DNA from: Oceanobacter sp045430275 | Lineage (GTDB): Bacteria; Pseudomonadota; Gammaproteobacteria; Pseudomonadales; Oceanobacteraceae | Reading direction: 5' to 3' | NCBI GenBank assembly: GCA_045430275.1 | Contig: JAILXU010000016.1 | Location: forward strand, 1 to 64,000 | DNA: 64,000 bases | Shown here: piece after piece, positions 23,491 through 33,098 of the stretch | Numbering within the stretch: the stretch's first letter is position 1 | Layout of the letters: each line of letters begins with the position of its first letter | Translations under genes and position numbers: made by a program | The notes under the pieces: model-generated | Database searches by the model: none | Told to the model about the DNA's origin: nothing | What the model saw: only the letters and a program-made list of their open reading frames with translations

Positions 23491-25548
23491 TTAAAGAACC
23501 TGCTGCTGCTCCATCTCCACAACATCTGCTTCAGGCAGTTTGAAGCCTGCCACAGACTCACGCAGTTTGTTCGCCATTTCGGCCAGGTTACCAATTGATT
23601 TCGCCGTTGCTGTAGTACCAGCTGATGTCTGAGAAGTAATTTCCTGAATTACATTCATCGTATTGGAAATATGACCTGCGGACGAAGCCTGCTGGCGTGC
23701 AGCGTTCGAAATATTCTGAATCAACTCCGCCAAACTCTTCGATACCGTCTCAATTTCTTCCAGAGCAACACCAGCATCCTGTGCCAATCGAGCACCACGC
23801 ACCACCTCAGTGGTCGTTTGCTCCATCGAGATTACTGCTTCGTTCGTATCGTTCTGAATCGTTTTAACCAGCGCCTCAATCTGCTTGGTCGCAGCAGCAG
23901 AACGTTCCGCCAAGCGCTGTACTTCATCCGCAACTACCGCAAAGCCTCGACCGGCGTCACCCGCCATCGATGCCTGAATGGCAGCGTTCAAGGAAAGAAT
24001 GTTGGTTTGGTCAGCAATATCCGTAATCAGGGAGATAATGTCACCAATCTCCTGAGAGGATTCACCCAATCGCTTAATACGCTTTGAGGTTTCCTGGATC
24101 TGCTCACGGATATTATCCATGCCATTGATCGTTGCCTGTACGACTTCAGCCCCTTTGTTTGCGATCGCTACCGATCGCTCCGCAACCGCAGAAGATTCCG
24201 ATGCGTTGGCTGATACCTGGTCAATCGACACTGCCATTTCGTTAATCGCAGCCGATGCACCCGCAATTTCCTGAGCCTGGTGTTCCGATGCCTCAGCAAG
24301 ATGCATCGCCGTCGCCTGGGTTTCCTGAGCAGCCGAGGATACCTGTACCGCCGTTTCATTAATTGCCGATACCAACGAGCGCATCTGGTCGATTGCGTAG
24401 TTGATCGAGTCAGCAATCGCACCCGTAAAGTCTTCTGTTACCGTCGCTGAAGCCGTCAGGTCACCATCTGCCAAGTCAGCAATTTCATCCAGCAATCGCA
24501 AAATTGCCATCTGGTTTTGCTGGTTTTGATCTTCCGTCACATTCAAATCACGACGTGTTCCCTGATACGAGGTATAACCAAGAGCAACCAGGAAAATTAC
24601 AGATAAAACCGCAGAACCATAACCCACGTTTCGATAAGCATCCCGCTCAGCCGCAGCGGACAAAATGTCTTCACTCAGCTTGGATGTTTGGGTCAACAGA
24701 ACACGAGAGTTAACAAAGATGCTGTCTGAGGCTTCCCTTACCTGGAACAGCTCAGGAGAAGTTTCGAGAATTTCATCCACAGAGCCCGATACAAACGCAA
24801 ACAATTCAGATACTTCTTCCAAAGCGGTCACCGCTTCTTCATCCGTTACCTGAGAAATATTCATGGCAATGTTGCCTTTGACCATCCCGTTCAATACGCG
24901 ACCAAACAAGGAAGCATCTCGACCGAATGCATCAGCGGCCATTACCGCATCATCACCACCTGCCAATACCTTGTTCACCGAGCGTACAATACGTTCAGCC
25001 AACCAGGACTGTCTCTGGGCAACAGCCACCTGATCAGCGGGTGCCCCGTTATCCAGTAGAATTTCTACAATTTCGTCATACTCAACCTGAAGTTGAGGAA
25101 TGGTTTCAGCCAGTGTTTCGGCAACTTCGTGCAGGGAAAGGATAATGTCCTGGGAACGAATAATCTGGTCGGCACTCTTATTCACACCTACCCAGATCTG
25201 TTGCACGTTGCCCATATTAGGAACCTGTGCAGCTTCCAGACCCCGTGCATCATCCCCTTTACTCAGAACACCCCAGTGTTCATCAAATCGGTCTCGGGCA
25301 ACACGCAACTGCTGGAAAGCCTCCCGGTTACCGGATGCTGATTCCACCGCGTTGGTTGCAAGTTCCTGGGACAAAACCCGCAATTCACCGGCGTGTTTGA
25401 TGTATTGTTCATCCCGGCTTTGCAAGTTGTTCGCCCAGATAGTAATACCTAAGAACGCGACCAGGGATACAAACAGCAATGCTGCCAATACCATGCTCGC
25501 GCTATTCCTCAGAACCGCTGACGCGGCATTACCCGATTTACCACTCAT
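23491..25548 (-). CDS. pilJ: type IV pilus methyl-accepting chemoreceptor PilJ
   Basis: About 685 residues. An N-terminal membrane helix (MVLAALLFVSLVAFLGITIW) is followed by a periplasmic PilJ-type sensor region with two similar helical modules, a second membrane helix (AVLSVIFLVALGYTSYQG), a HAMP-like segment and an MCP signalling domain whose hairpin tip contains NILSLNAAIQASMAGDAGRGF. The ATG at 25548 is preferred to the TTG at 25596 because GGAG lies 8 bases upstream of it. It senses pilus-linked surface signals and feeds ChpA via PilI and ChpC. Confidence 0.93.
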   Translation of the reverse strand: MSGKSGNAASAVLRNSASMVLAALLFVSLVAFLGITIWANNLQSRDEQYIKHAGELRVLSQELATNAVESASGNREAFQQLRVARDRFDEHWGVLSKGDDARGLEAAQVPNMGNVQQIWVGVNKSADQIIRSQDIILSLHEVAETLAETIPQLQVEYDEIVEILLDNGAPADQVAVAQRQSWLAERIVRSVNKVLAGGDDAVMAADAFGRDASLFGRVLNGMVKGNIAMNISQVTDEEAVTALEEVSELFAFVSGSVDEILETSPELFQVREASDSIFVNSRVLLTQTSKLSEDILSAAAERDAYRNVGYGSAVLSVIFLVALGYTSYQGTRRDLNVTEDQNQQNQMAILRLLDEIADLADGDLTASATVTEDFTGAIADSINYAIDQMRSLVSAINETAVQVSSAAQETQATAMHLAEASEHQAQEIAGASAAINEMAVSIDQVSANASESSAVAERSVAIANKGAEVVQATINGMDNIREQIQETSKRIKRLGESSQEIGDIISLITDIADQTNILSLNAAIQASMAGDAGRGFAVVADEVQRLAERSAAATKQIEALVKTIQNDTNEAVISMEQTTTEVVRGARLAQDAGVALEEIETVSKSLAELIQNISNAARQQASSAGHISNTMNVIQEITSQTSAGTTATAKSIGNLAEMANKLRESVAGFKLPEADVVEMEQQQVL

Positions 25549-25601
25549 GCCCTTTTCTCCACACTCACTGCTCCAAGACAGCTTTTTTTTTTCCAAAGAG
25601 T

Positions 25602-26135
25602 TTATGCAACCGATACTGCGATCTGCAGAAACTCCGGAGAATTCACCAGCTCATCAAATTTGAAAATAGACCAGCGCTTTGAATCCCTGACAAAGCCATG
25701 ATCAACAAACTTGCTTAATGCTTCCTGATTCTTGGGAATCACATCCATCGTATCCAGCTGAAACTGCTGCATCCCCATAACCGCATCAACCAAAAGACCG
25801 GTTGGAAAGTCACCTTCCTCAACCACCAGAACCCGACGTGAACGCCAGTTCGCTTTTGATGTCATGCCGAGCATGCCTGCCAGGTCCATCACAGGAACCA
25901 GTCGACCACGAACATTGGCAACGCCCAGCACCCAGCTTTTAACGCCGGGTACGGTTGTCATCCTGGGAGGTTGAAGAATTTCACTTACCTGCCCCATATC
26001 CGCGACAAACTCTTGCCCTCCCATCAAAAAACCAACGCCACGCCAATAAGCAACTGCCTCAATCTGTTGAGGCAAATCGGAAGCATTATTGAGGCTACGA
26101 TCAGCAATACTTTTCAGGAGAGCAAATGGATGCAT
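25602..26135 (-). CDS. pilI: CheW-like adaptor PilI
   Basis: 177 residues, one CheW domain with MGQVSEILQPPRMTTVPGV, LGVANVRGRLVPVMDLAGMLG and LLVDAVMGMQ at the expected spacing. Couples PilJ to ChpA. It starts 2 bases after pilH. Confidence 0.9.
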   Translation of the reverse strand: MHPFALLKSIADRSLNNASDLPQQIEAVAYWRGVGFLMGGQEFVADMGQVSEILQPPRMTTVPGVKSWVLGVANVRGRLVPVMDLAGMLGMTSKANWRSRRVLVVEEGDFPTGLLVDAVMGMQQFQLDTMDVIPKNQEALSKFVDHGFVRDSKRWSIFKFDELVNSPEFLQIAVSVA

Positions 26136-26137
26136 AC

Positions 26138-26500
26138 TTATTTCATCACCGAATCAATTTCTGATAACAGGATGGCTTCTGCAACAGGCTTGACCAAATA
26201 ACCACTGGCACCCTGACGCTTGCCCCACACACGATCCGTTTCCTGATCCTTGGTAGTCACAATAATGACCGGGATATTTTCGGTTTCTGAATCCTTGGTC
26301 AACTGTCGGGTTGCCTGAAAACCATTCAGGCCCGGCATCACGATGTCCATTAAAACCACATCGGGCTTTTCTTGCTTGGCCAGTGCTACACCATCGGCAC
26401 CGTTTTCAGCGGCCAGAACTTCATGGCCATTTTTTTCCAGCATTGTACGAAATACTTCAGTTTCGGTTGGAGAGTCGTCCACCACGAGAATGCGAGCCAT
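26138..26500 (-). CDS. pilH: response regulator PilH
   Basis: 120 residues, a stand-alone CheY-like receiver: acidic pocket VVDDSP (residues 6-11), phospho-acceptor in DVVLMDIVMPGLNG (D52), threonine in VTTKD and lysine in YLVKP. No output domain. In the Pil-Chp system PilH acts on pilus retraction or as a phosphate sink. 30 bases after pilG. Confidence 0.92.
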   Translation of the reverse strand: MARILVVDDSPTETEVFRTMLEKNGHEVLAAENGADGVALAKQEKPDVVLMDIVMPGLNGFQATRQLTKDSETENIPVIIVTTKDQETDRVWGKRQGASGYLVKPVAEAILLSEIDSVMK

Positions 26501-26530
26501 GCTATTACCCCTTAATGCTTCGCTAGCTTG

Positions 26531-26914
26531 CTACTGTTTTACATATTGCCGGATAGAACCGAGCAGCTCGTCCTTACTGAAAGGCTTGGTCAGATACTCA
26601 TCCGAACCAACAATACGACCTTTTGCTTTATCAAAAAGACCGTCTTTACTGGAAAGCATAATGACTGGCGTTGTCTTGAACTTGGAGTTGTTCTTGATCA
26701 ACGCACAAGTCTGATAGCCATCCAGTCGGGGCATCATGATATCCACAAAGATGATATTCGGGTTGGAGTCTGCGATCTTGGCGAGTGCATCAAAGCCATC
26801 CGTTGCAGTGATTACTTCGCAGCCCACCTTCTTCAGCAAGGTTTCGGCCGTACGACGAATTGTTTTACTGTCGTCGATGACCATCACTTTTATGTTTTGA
26901 AAATTGTCGTCCAT
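26531..26914 (-). CDS. pilG: response regulator PilG
   Basis: 127 residues, a stand-alone receiver: VIDDSKTIRR at the N-terminus, acceptor aspartate in NIIFVDIMMPRLDG and YLTKPFSKDEL at the end. First gene of the Pil-Chp operon; promotes pilus extension and, in P. aeruginosa, cAMP signalling. The promoter should lie in the 192-base divergent gap with gshB. Confidence 0.92.
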   Translation of the reverse strand: MDDNFQNIKVMVIDDSKTIRRTAETLLKKVGCEVITATDGFDALAKIADSNPNIIFVDIMMPRLDGYQTCALIKNNSKFKTTPVIMLSSKDGLFDKAKGRIVGSDEYLTKPFSKDELLGSIRQYVKQ

Positions 26915-27106
26915 AGAAAGGCCTTAACCATCCACTCTGAATTAACTGCAACGGACCGAGAACGTACGTTGATTCGAGCCGGTTCACTTTTGTATCACAC
27001 ATTAGAGAACCAAGCTAGAACGTTACCGTGTCAATACTGTTTCACATGCCCGTATCCCAATCGGGTAGAATGCAGCATATTCCAAGCCGGGTAACGGACA
27101 CACATC

Positions 27107-28057
27107 ATGAAGTTAAAAATTGGCGTTATTATGGATCCCATTGAAGGTATCCATGTTCATAAAGACACAACACTGGCCCTGATGGCTGCTGCCCAGTCTC
27201 GCGGATGCGAACTGTACTACATGGAGCAGCAGGATTTATACATCAATAACGGTCATGCCATGGGATCAATGTGCCCGTTATCCGTTGAGCTGAACCCGGA
27301 AAACTGGTTTACCCGGCATGATGCTGAACAGCGCCCTCTGGCTGACCTCGACATCATTCTGATGCGAAAAGACCCTCCTTTTGACAGCGAATTCATTTAC
27401 AGCACCTATATTCTGGAATTGGCAGAGAAAGCCGGTGTTCTGGTAGCAAACAAACCGGCCAGCTTGCGCGATTGCAATGAAAAGGTCTTTGCGACCCACT
27501 TCCCTCACCTGATGACACCCACTCTGGTGTCCCGCCGGGCAGATTTGCTCAAGGCATTCCATCAGGAGCATGGCGATGTCATTTTCAAACCCCTGGATGG
27601 CATGGGTGGCTCTTCCATTTTCCGAATCAAGGAAAACGACCCCAACCTGAGTGTCATTATTGAAACCCTGACCAACCACGGCCAGCAGCAAATCATGGCA
27701 CAGCGTTTCATTCCTGACATCACGGATGGCGACAAGCGCATTCTGATGATCAATGGTGAACCCGTGCCGTACTGCCTTGCCCGAATTCCGGCCAAAGGTG
27801 AAACCCGAGGCAACCTGGCGGCTGGCGGTCGAGGAGAAACGCGCCCTCTATCCGACTCTGATCGCAAAATTGCTGAAGAAATTGGCCCGGTTCTGAAAGA
27901 GAAGGGATTGTACTTTGTCGGTCTGGACGTCATTGGTTCAGGGCTGACAGAAATCAATGTCACCAGCCCCACCTGTGTTCGCGAGATCAGTCGTGATTCC
28001 GGTATTGATGTTGCGGGTCAACTCATCGACACCCTGATTGCCATTCGCCAGGGATAA
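27107..28057 (+). CDS. gshB: glutathione synthetase
   Basis: Joins gamma-glutamylcysteine and glycine with ATP. 316 residues: N-terminal GIVMDPIEGIHVHKDTT, then the ATP-grasp fold with FKPLDGMGGSSIFR, GDKRILMINGEPVPYCLAR, and NVTSPTCVREI at the end, all hallmark GshB segments. Divergent from pilG, as in Pseudomonas. Confidence 0.95.
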   Translation: MKLKIGVIMDPIEGIHVHKDTTLALMAAAQSRGCELYYMEQQDLYINNGHAMGSMCPLSVELNPENWFTRHDAEQRPLADLDIILMRKDPPFDSEFIYSTYILELAEKAGVLVANKPASLRDCNEKVFATHFPHLMTPTLVSRRADLLKAFHQEHGDVIFKPLDGMGGSSIFRIKENDPNLSVIIETLTNHGQQQIMAQRFIPDITDGDKRILMINGEPVPYCLARIPAKGETRGNLAAGGRGETRPLSDSDRKIAEEIGPVLKEKGLYFVGLDVIGSGLTEINVTSPTCVREISRDSGIDVAGQLIDTLIAIRQG

Positions 28058-28180
28058 CCTGAGCACTCCACATCCCTGATTCTGGCCAGTAGACAAACGC
28101 AGCGCTACAGGCCAGACTTGCGAAGCTTCCGTCAGCCGCTGTCTGGCGAATCGGTAACTTTCACATGGATTTATTGCAGC

Positions 28181-29065
28181 ATGACCACCGCTACCGCAAA
28201 CACCACCAGCACAGATCGGCTGACCTTTGCTCTGTTCCTGGCGTTGCTTGTCCATGCCATGATCATTCTGGGCGTCAGTTTCACACCGTTTGAACGCCAG
28301 AATCTGGCCAAAACCCTCGAAGTCACCCTTGCCAGCTACAAAAGCAAGGAAGCCCCGAAACAGGCGGATTTTCTGGCCCAGGAAAACCAGGAAGGCAGCG
28401 GCACCGAAGACGAAGCCAGAATGCTGACAACCGATGTTGAAGCACCGTTTCAGGATAACCGCATCAATAAAGCGTCACTGCAGGAACAACTGGCCTCGAC
28501 CCCCAAGGTGCCCGAAGGCACCCGCACCCAGGTCACCACGACACAATCTCGTCCCCAGAAGGTAGAAAGCCAGGACACACCTGCCCCACAACCGACCCTT
28601 GATATTCCTGACGGCCCTGAAAAACCCTTGCTGAAACGCAGCCTGGAAATGGCCAGCCTGGAAGCCAAAATTGACACCATGCGACAGATGTACGCCAAGC
28701 GCCCTCGAATCCAGCGTTTAACGGCCGCATCCACCATGAAGGCCAGCGATGCCTATTACGTCAATAACTGGCGACGCAAAATCGAAAAAATGGGGGCGCT
28801 GAATTATCCAAAAGAAGCAGAGAACTGTTTCAATGATTGCCGCCTTCGCCTGCTGGTTGCTATCAACCCCAATGGCACTATTTACGACCTTCAGATTCTG
28901 GAGTCCTCCGGTCGCAAGGTACTGGATGAAGCAGCAATGAGAATTGTCCGATTATCCGCCCCCTTTGCGCCCTTTACGGAAGAAATGCGCTCAACCACGG
29001 ATATTCTTGAAATCATTCGGACGTGGCAATTCAAGGGCAATCGCTACCTGTCGGACGGTTTCTAA
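28181..29065 (+). CDS. TonB-like energy transducer
   Basis: About 294 residues from the ATG at 28181. A single N-terminal membrane helix (LTFALFLALLVHAMIILGVSF) is followed by a long charged, proline-containing periplasmic linker and a C-terminal TonB domain (YPKEAENCFNDCRLRLLVAINPNGTIYDLQILESSG). The gene between gshB and yqgE in Pseudomonas is tonB3, linked to twitching motility. That adjacency to the pilus chemosensory genes is kept here. The stop overlaps the yqgE start by one base. Confidence 0.8.
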   Translation: MTTATANTTSTDRLTFALFLALLVHAMIILGVSFTPFERQNLAKTLEVTLASYKSKEAPKQADFLAQENQEGSGTEDEARMLTTDVEAPFQDNRINKASLQEQLASTPKVPEGTRTQVTTTQSRPQKVESQDTPAPQPTLDIPDGPEKPLLKRSLEMASLEAKIDTMRQMYAKRPRIQRLTAASTMKASDAYYVNNWRRKIEKMGALNYPKEAENCFNDCRLRLLVAINPNGTIYDLQILESSGRKVLDEAAMRIVRLSAPFAPFTEEMRSTTDILEIIRTWQFKGNRYLSDGF

Positions 29066-29625
29066 TGGAAGAAATCCGTTCATTTAAAGGCCACTTTCTG
29101 ATTGCCACTCCTGAATTGAACCAGACTCCGTTTGAGCACAGCGTCATTTATATGCTCTCTCATGATGACGAAGGAGCCATGGGACTGGTGATCAACAAGC
29201 CTCATCACATCAGTTGGGCAGATGTCTGCTCCCAGGTCGGCATCACACCCCTGGCAGAACGTACGTCTGTTGTACTCAATGGCGGGCCTGTTGCATCGGA
29301 TCATGGTTATTTGCTGTATCAATCTGACCAGCCACCGCACGAACAAGCGGCAGAACTGGCCCCCGGCGTCCACGTAACGACTTCCAGCACCTTGCTTTCC
29401 GAACTGGCAGAAGGTCGTATATCCGATCAATTTCGATTTTTACTCGGCTACAGTGGCTGGGATACCGGGCAACTGGATCAGGAAATTCTGGACGGTGCCT
29501 GGCTCACCATCAAAGCCGATATCACGCTCTTGTTCTCAAATGCTCATGACACGATTTATCAGCAAGCTTTGGGACAACTGGGCATCAGCCTTCACCATTT
29601 CAGTCATCACGTTGGACACGCCTGA
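29065..29625 (+). CDS. yqgE: YqgE/AlgH family protein
   Basis: 186 residues of the UPF0301 family: GHFLIATPELNQTPFEHSVIYM at the N-terminus, GAMGLVINKP, LNGGPV, and FLLGYSGWDTGQLDQEI near residue 130. The ATG at 29065 is used because it is coupled to the tonB stop (TAATG) and gives the family N-terminus. Biochemical function is not settled. Confidence 0.9.
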   Translation: MEEIRSFKGHFLIATPELNQTPFEHSVIYMLSHDDEGAMGLVINKPHHISWADVCSQVGITPLAERTSVVLNGGPVASDHGYLLYQSDQPPHEQAAELAPGVHVTTSSTLLSELAEGRISDQFRFLLGYSGWDTGQLDQEILDGAWLTIKADITLLFSNAHDTIYQQALGQLGISLHHFSHHVGHA

Positions 29626-29627
29626 CC

Positions 29628-30110
29628 ATGAGCACTCAATCGCCACCGGAGCGCATCATGACCGTGATGAGCTTTGACTTTGGAACCAAGCGCATTGGCA
29701 TCGCCACGGGCCAACGCCTGACCGGCACAACGCAGGCACTCAATCCCATCAAGGCCCAGAACGGCATCCCCGACTGGCAACAACTGGAAGCGATCATTCA
29801 GGAATGGAACCCCGATGCCTTTGTCACCGGGCTACCTCTGAATATGGATGGCACTCTCAGCAGTATCAGCTTGCGGGCTCGAAAATTTGCCCGACGTCTG
29901 GAAGGACGCTTTCACCGCCCTTCTTATACCCACGATGAACGGCTCACCAGTTTTGAAGCCAAGGGCATCGTGATGTCCCATACCCAAGAGCGGAATTTTG
30001 GCCGTTATTCCGTTGACGGCATCGCCGCCCAATTGATTCTGGAAAGCTGGATGGAGACCCATCCCCGATCCGATTCCAGCTCGCAAGGAGAAACCAATGC
30101 ACCTTCCTGA
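29628..30110 (+). CDS. ruvX: Holliday junction resolvase-like RuvX
   Basis: 160 residues, RNase H-like fold of the YqgF family: SFDFGTKRIGIA at the start, GLPLNMDG near residue 68, DERLTSFEA with the second acidic residue, and VDGIAAQLILE. Implicated in 16S rRNA processing and recombination. A later ATG (29658 region) is also possible. Its end overlaps pyrR by 14 bases. Confidence 0.9.
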   Translation: MSTQSPPERIMTVMSFDFGTKRIGIATGQRLTGTTQALNPIKAQNGIPDWQQLEAIIQEWNPDAFVTGLPLNMDGTLSSISLRARKFARRLEGRFHRPSYTHDERLTSFEAKGIVMSHTQERNFGRYSVDGIAAQLILESWMETHPRSDSSSQGETNAPS

Positions 30111-30591
30111 CATTGACGCAACCTGCCAGGCACTGTCCAGTCAGCTACAAACCTATCTGGAAACCTACCCGCACAGCAATCCGATGATCATCGGCATTCG
30201 TACAGGCGGCGTCTGGGTTGCCCAACACCTGATCAACACCCTGAATCTTCCAGAGCCCTTGTACAGTGTTGATATCAGCTTTTACCGGGACGACTTCAAC
30301 CAGAAAGGCCTGAACCCCAAAGTATGTGGTTCCGAGCTGCCTGAAAGCCTGGAAAATCGCCACATCATTCTGGTTGATGACGTCATCATGAGCGGCAGAA
30401 CCGTCAGGGCAGCCATCAACGAACTGTTCGACTATGGCCGTCCGGCCAGTATTACGCTCGCTTGCCTGCTGGATGTAGGGCAACGAGAGCTACCCATTCA
30501 GCCAGATGTATGTGGCGCAAGGCTGACGTTACAACCCGGCCAGCTCATCAAACTGAGCGGCCCAGAGCCAATGACCCTGAACTTTGTCTGA
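30097..30591 (+). CDS. pyrR: PyrR family pyrimidine regulatory protein / uracil phosphoribosyltransferase
   Basis: 164 residues of the type I phosphoribosyltransferase fold, with the PRPP-binding signature HIILVDDVIMSGRTVRAAI near residue 88 and GIRTGGVWVAQ near 31. In Pseudomonas it regulates pyrimidine genes and sits before pyrB, as here (21-base gap). Confidence 0.9.
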   Translation: MHLPDIDATCQALSSQLQTYLETYPHSNPMIIGIRTGGVWVAQHLINTLNLPEPLYSVDISFYRDDFNQKGLNPKVCGSELPESLENRHIILVDDVIMSGRTVRAAINELFDYGRPASITLACLLDVGQRELPIQPDVCGARLTLQPGQLIKLSGPEPMTLNFV

Positions 30592-30612
30592 CCGACCACC
30601 GGATGCTTCACC

Positions 30613-31605
30613 ATGACTAGTGACCCCTGCCAATTACAACTGGCTCCCAATGGCCAGTTACGCCACTTTCTGACCACCGAAGGTCTGAGCAAAGAGCTGC
30701 TTGAAGAGATTCTTCATACAGCCAACTCATTTCTGGACCCCAAAGGCCAATTGATTCAAAAGGTGCCGCTGTTGCGCGGTAAAAATGTGGTGAATCTGTT
30801 CTTTGAAAACAGCACCCGTACCCGCTCCACCTTTGAACTCGCAGCCACCCGTCTCAGTGCCGACATTCTGAATCTGGACATCCAGCGCTCAGCCACCTCC
30901 AAGGGTGAAACCCTGATGGACACCTTGTGGAACCTGGAAGCCATGCACGCCGACATGTTCGTCGTACGGCACGCAGATTCCGGTGCCGCGCACTTTATTG
31001 CCGAACAGGTCACACCCAACGTCGCCATTATTAACGCAGGTGACGGTCGCCATGCGCACCCGACTCAAGCCATGCTCGACATGCTGACCATCCAACGTCA
31101 TAAAGGCCAGATAGAAGGTCAGGTCGTTGCCATTGTGGGTGACATCCTGCATTCCCGCGTAGCCCGCTCACAAATACATGCTCTGAAAGCATTGGGGGCC
31201 GCTGAAGTTCGTGTGGTTGGCCCTGCAACCTTGCTACCAAAAGACATTGAAGCGCTAGGAGCCAAAGCCTACTACGACTTCAGCCTGGCCCTGCGCGACT
31301 GCGATGTCGTGATTATGCTGCGACTGCAAAAAGAGCGCATGCAAAACGCCCTGTTGCCCAGTGAAAGTGAATTTTTCAAACTCTACGGCCTGACCGCTGA
31401 AAAGCTGGCACTGGCCAAACCCGACGCCATCGTTATGCATCCGGGGCCGATCAACCGCGGAGTAGAAATCGAAAGTGCCGTCGCCGATGGTCCACAGTCC
31501 GTGATTCTGAAACAGGTTGGCTACGGCATCGCCGTGCGGATGGCAGTGATGGCCATGGCCATGAGTGGCCAGCAAACAACGCAGGCAGGCCCGGAGGCAC
31601 CCTAA
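30613..31605 (+). CDS. pyrB: aspartate carbamoyltransferase catalytic subunit
   Basis: Second step of pyrimidine synthesis. 330 residues with the carbamoyl-phosphate site FFENSTRTRSTFE, HPTQAMLDMLTI and the C-terminal MHPGPINRGVEIE. It carries an N-terminal extension of about 20 residues, as in pseudomonad enzymes that assemble with an inactive dihydroorotase. It directly abuts pyrC' (stop 31605, start 31606). Confidence 0.95.
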   Translation: MTSDPCQLQLAPNGQLRHFLTTEGLSKELLEEILHTANSFLDPKGQLIQKVPLLRGKNVVNLFFENSTRTRSTFELAATRLSADILNLDIQRSATSKGETLMDTLWNLEAMHADMFVVRHADSGAAHFIAEQVTPNVAIINAGDGRHAHPTQAMLDMLTIQRHKGQIEGQVVAIVGDILHSRVARSQIHALKALGAAEVRVVGPATLLPKDIEALGAKAYYDFSLALRDCDVVIMLRLQKERMQNALLPSESEFFKLYGLTAEKLALAKPDAIVMHPGPINRGVEIESAVADGPQSVILKQVGYGIAVRMAVMAMAMSGQQTTQAGPEAP

Positions 31606-32865
31606 ATGAAATATTTGCACATTCGCAATGCGCACCTGATTGACCCGGCCCGCTCACTGGATAGCTTGTCCGATGTTTACATCGCTGAAGGCAAGTTGGT
31701 TGCGATTGGTCATAAACCACCGGAAGGCACCATCGAACGCACTATTGAAGCGGGAGAGCAATGGCTGGTGCCTGGCTTCATCGACCTCAGCGCCTACCTG
31801 AACGAGCCGGGTTATACCCAGAAAGGTACAATCGCACGAGATACCCAGGCAGCGGCCGAAGCGGGATTCACCCACATTTGCGCTCAGCCTCACACTCGCC
31901 CCATTGCAGACAGCAGTGCTGTTATCCAGCTGATTCTGGACAAATCATCCGTCGCCGGTTTTGCTCGGGTACTGCCACTGGGAGCCTTGACCCAAGGACT
32001 CGCGGGCGAGCAGCTTTCCAACATGGTGAGCTTGCGCAATTCAGGCTGCGTCGCCCTGAGCAATGCCCGCTTTCCCATCAAGGACAGCTACGTCTTGCGT
32101 CGTCTGATGGAATACGCCGCCACGTACAACATTCGTTTGTTTATCACTCCGAACGATCCGGCATTGGCCTGCGACGGCGTGATGCACGAAGGCCCAATCT
32201 CGACGCGACTGGGGCTGGCAGGTATCCCGGAAACCGCAGAAACCGTTGCTCTGGCACAAACCCTGTTGCTGGCCGAACAAACCGGCGCACGCCTGCACAT
32301 CAGCCAGATCAGCTGCGCCCGCAGTATTGATATGCTGACAGAAGCCCGGAATCGTGGCCTGAACGTCACAGCCGATGTGTCACTGGCCAATCTGTGCTTC
32401 ACCGACGAGACCGTTAACGGCTACAACAGCCGTTTCCATGTCGAACCCCCACTGCGCAGTGAAGCGGATCGCCAAGCCTTACTGGCCGCCGTTAATCGTG
32501 GCGAACTGGCCATTTGCTCCAACCATCGTCCACATGAGATTGCCGCTAAAAAGGCGCCATTCGCGGCCTCGGAACCCGGCATGAGTCTTTACCGACACTT
32601 TCTGCCGCTGCTGCTGCAATTGATTCAAAACGATGAACTGGATCGTAATGCGGCCATTCAGGCACTGACTGAGCTGCCAGCCCGCGCGCTGGGTCTGGAG
32701 CGAGGCCTGTGCGAAAGCCATCTGTTCAACGCCACCCTGATTAACCCATCAGCATTGCCTTCAGAAGAGCAACCTGACGACCTGTCCAGTCCCAATACAT
32801 CCGGTCAGCCCGGCATGGCAACCGCCACCTTTGTCGATGGTTTTCAGGTCATCAGCAGCCACTGA
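31606..32865 (+). CDS. pyrC': inactive dihydroorotase-like subunit (PyrC')
   Basis: 419 residues of the amidohydrolase/dihydroorotase family. The zinc-binding HxH near residue 60 is absent: PGFIDLSAYLNEPG stands where active enzymes have DLHVHLREPG. This matches the non-catalytic pyrC' of Pseudomonas, which is needed to hold the PyrB dodecamer together. A separate active dihydroorotase must be encoded elsewhere. Confidence 0.88.
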   Translation: MKYLHIRNAHLIDPARSLDSLSDVYIAEGKLVAIGHKPPEGTIERTIEAGEQWLVPGFIDLSAYLNEPGYTQKGTIARDTQAAAEAGFTHICAQPHTRPIADSSAVIQLILDKSSVAGFARVLPLGALTQGLAGEQLSNMVSLRNSGCVALSNARFPIKDSYVLRRLMEYAATYNIRLFITPNDPALACDGVMHEGPISTRLGLAGIPETAETVALAQTLLLAEQTGARLHISQISCARSIDMLTEARNRGLNVTADVSLANLCFTDETVNGYNSRFHVEPPLRSEADRQALLAAVNRGELAICSNHRPHEIAAKKAPFAASEPGMSLYRHFLPLLLQLIQNDELDRNAAIQALTELPARALGLERGLCESHLFNATLINPSALPSEEQPDDLSSPNTSGQPGMATATFVDGFQVISSH

Positions 32866-32937
32866 TCAAAAACGCCGGACCCCTTCTGGAACCCGGCCTC
32901 TATGAATGATCTTCTTGTGCGCAGACAGCCCGCTCAC

Positions 32938-32958
32938 TTGCCCGTATAATGCGGGCAA
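32938..32958 (+). promoter_or_regulatory. promoter with inverted repeat over the -10 box, upstream of lptM-lysA
   Basis: A consensus -10 TATAAT (32945-32950) lies inside a perfect inverted repeat with arms TTGCCCG and CGGGCAA separated by 7 bases. No good -35 is seen at 17 bases. The arms could be an operator or a stem-loop at the transcript start. The lptM ATG follows 18 bases later, after TACGGAGA. Confidence 0.5.
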
Positions 32959-32975
32959 ATTACGGAGACACAGTC

Positions 32976-33098
32976 ATGCACCTGCGCCCCTTGCTTACTC
33001 TGGTTATTCTTTGCCTGACCTTGCTCGGCGGCTTGGCCTGTGGCCAAAAAGGCCCGCTGTATCTACCCGAGCAACCGCCAGAAAAAGAATCCCGATAA
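32976..33098 (+). CDS. lptM: small lipoprotein LptM (YifL family)
   Basis: 40 residues: a short signal peptide (LRPLLTLVILCLTLLGGLAC) ending in a lipobox-like cysteine, then GQKGPLYLPE, the diagnostic core of the family. LptM binds the LptDE LPS translocon in the outer membrane and assists its oxidative maturation. The TAA is immediately followed by the lysA ATG, the usual lptM-lysA-dapF order. Confidence 0.88.
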   Translation: MHLRPLLTLVILCLTLLGGLACGQKGPLYLPEQPPEKESR

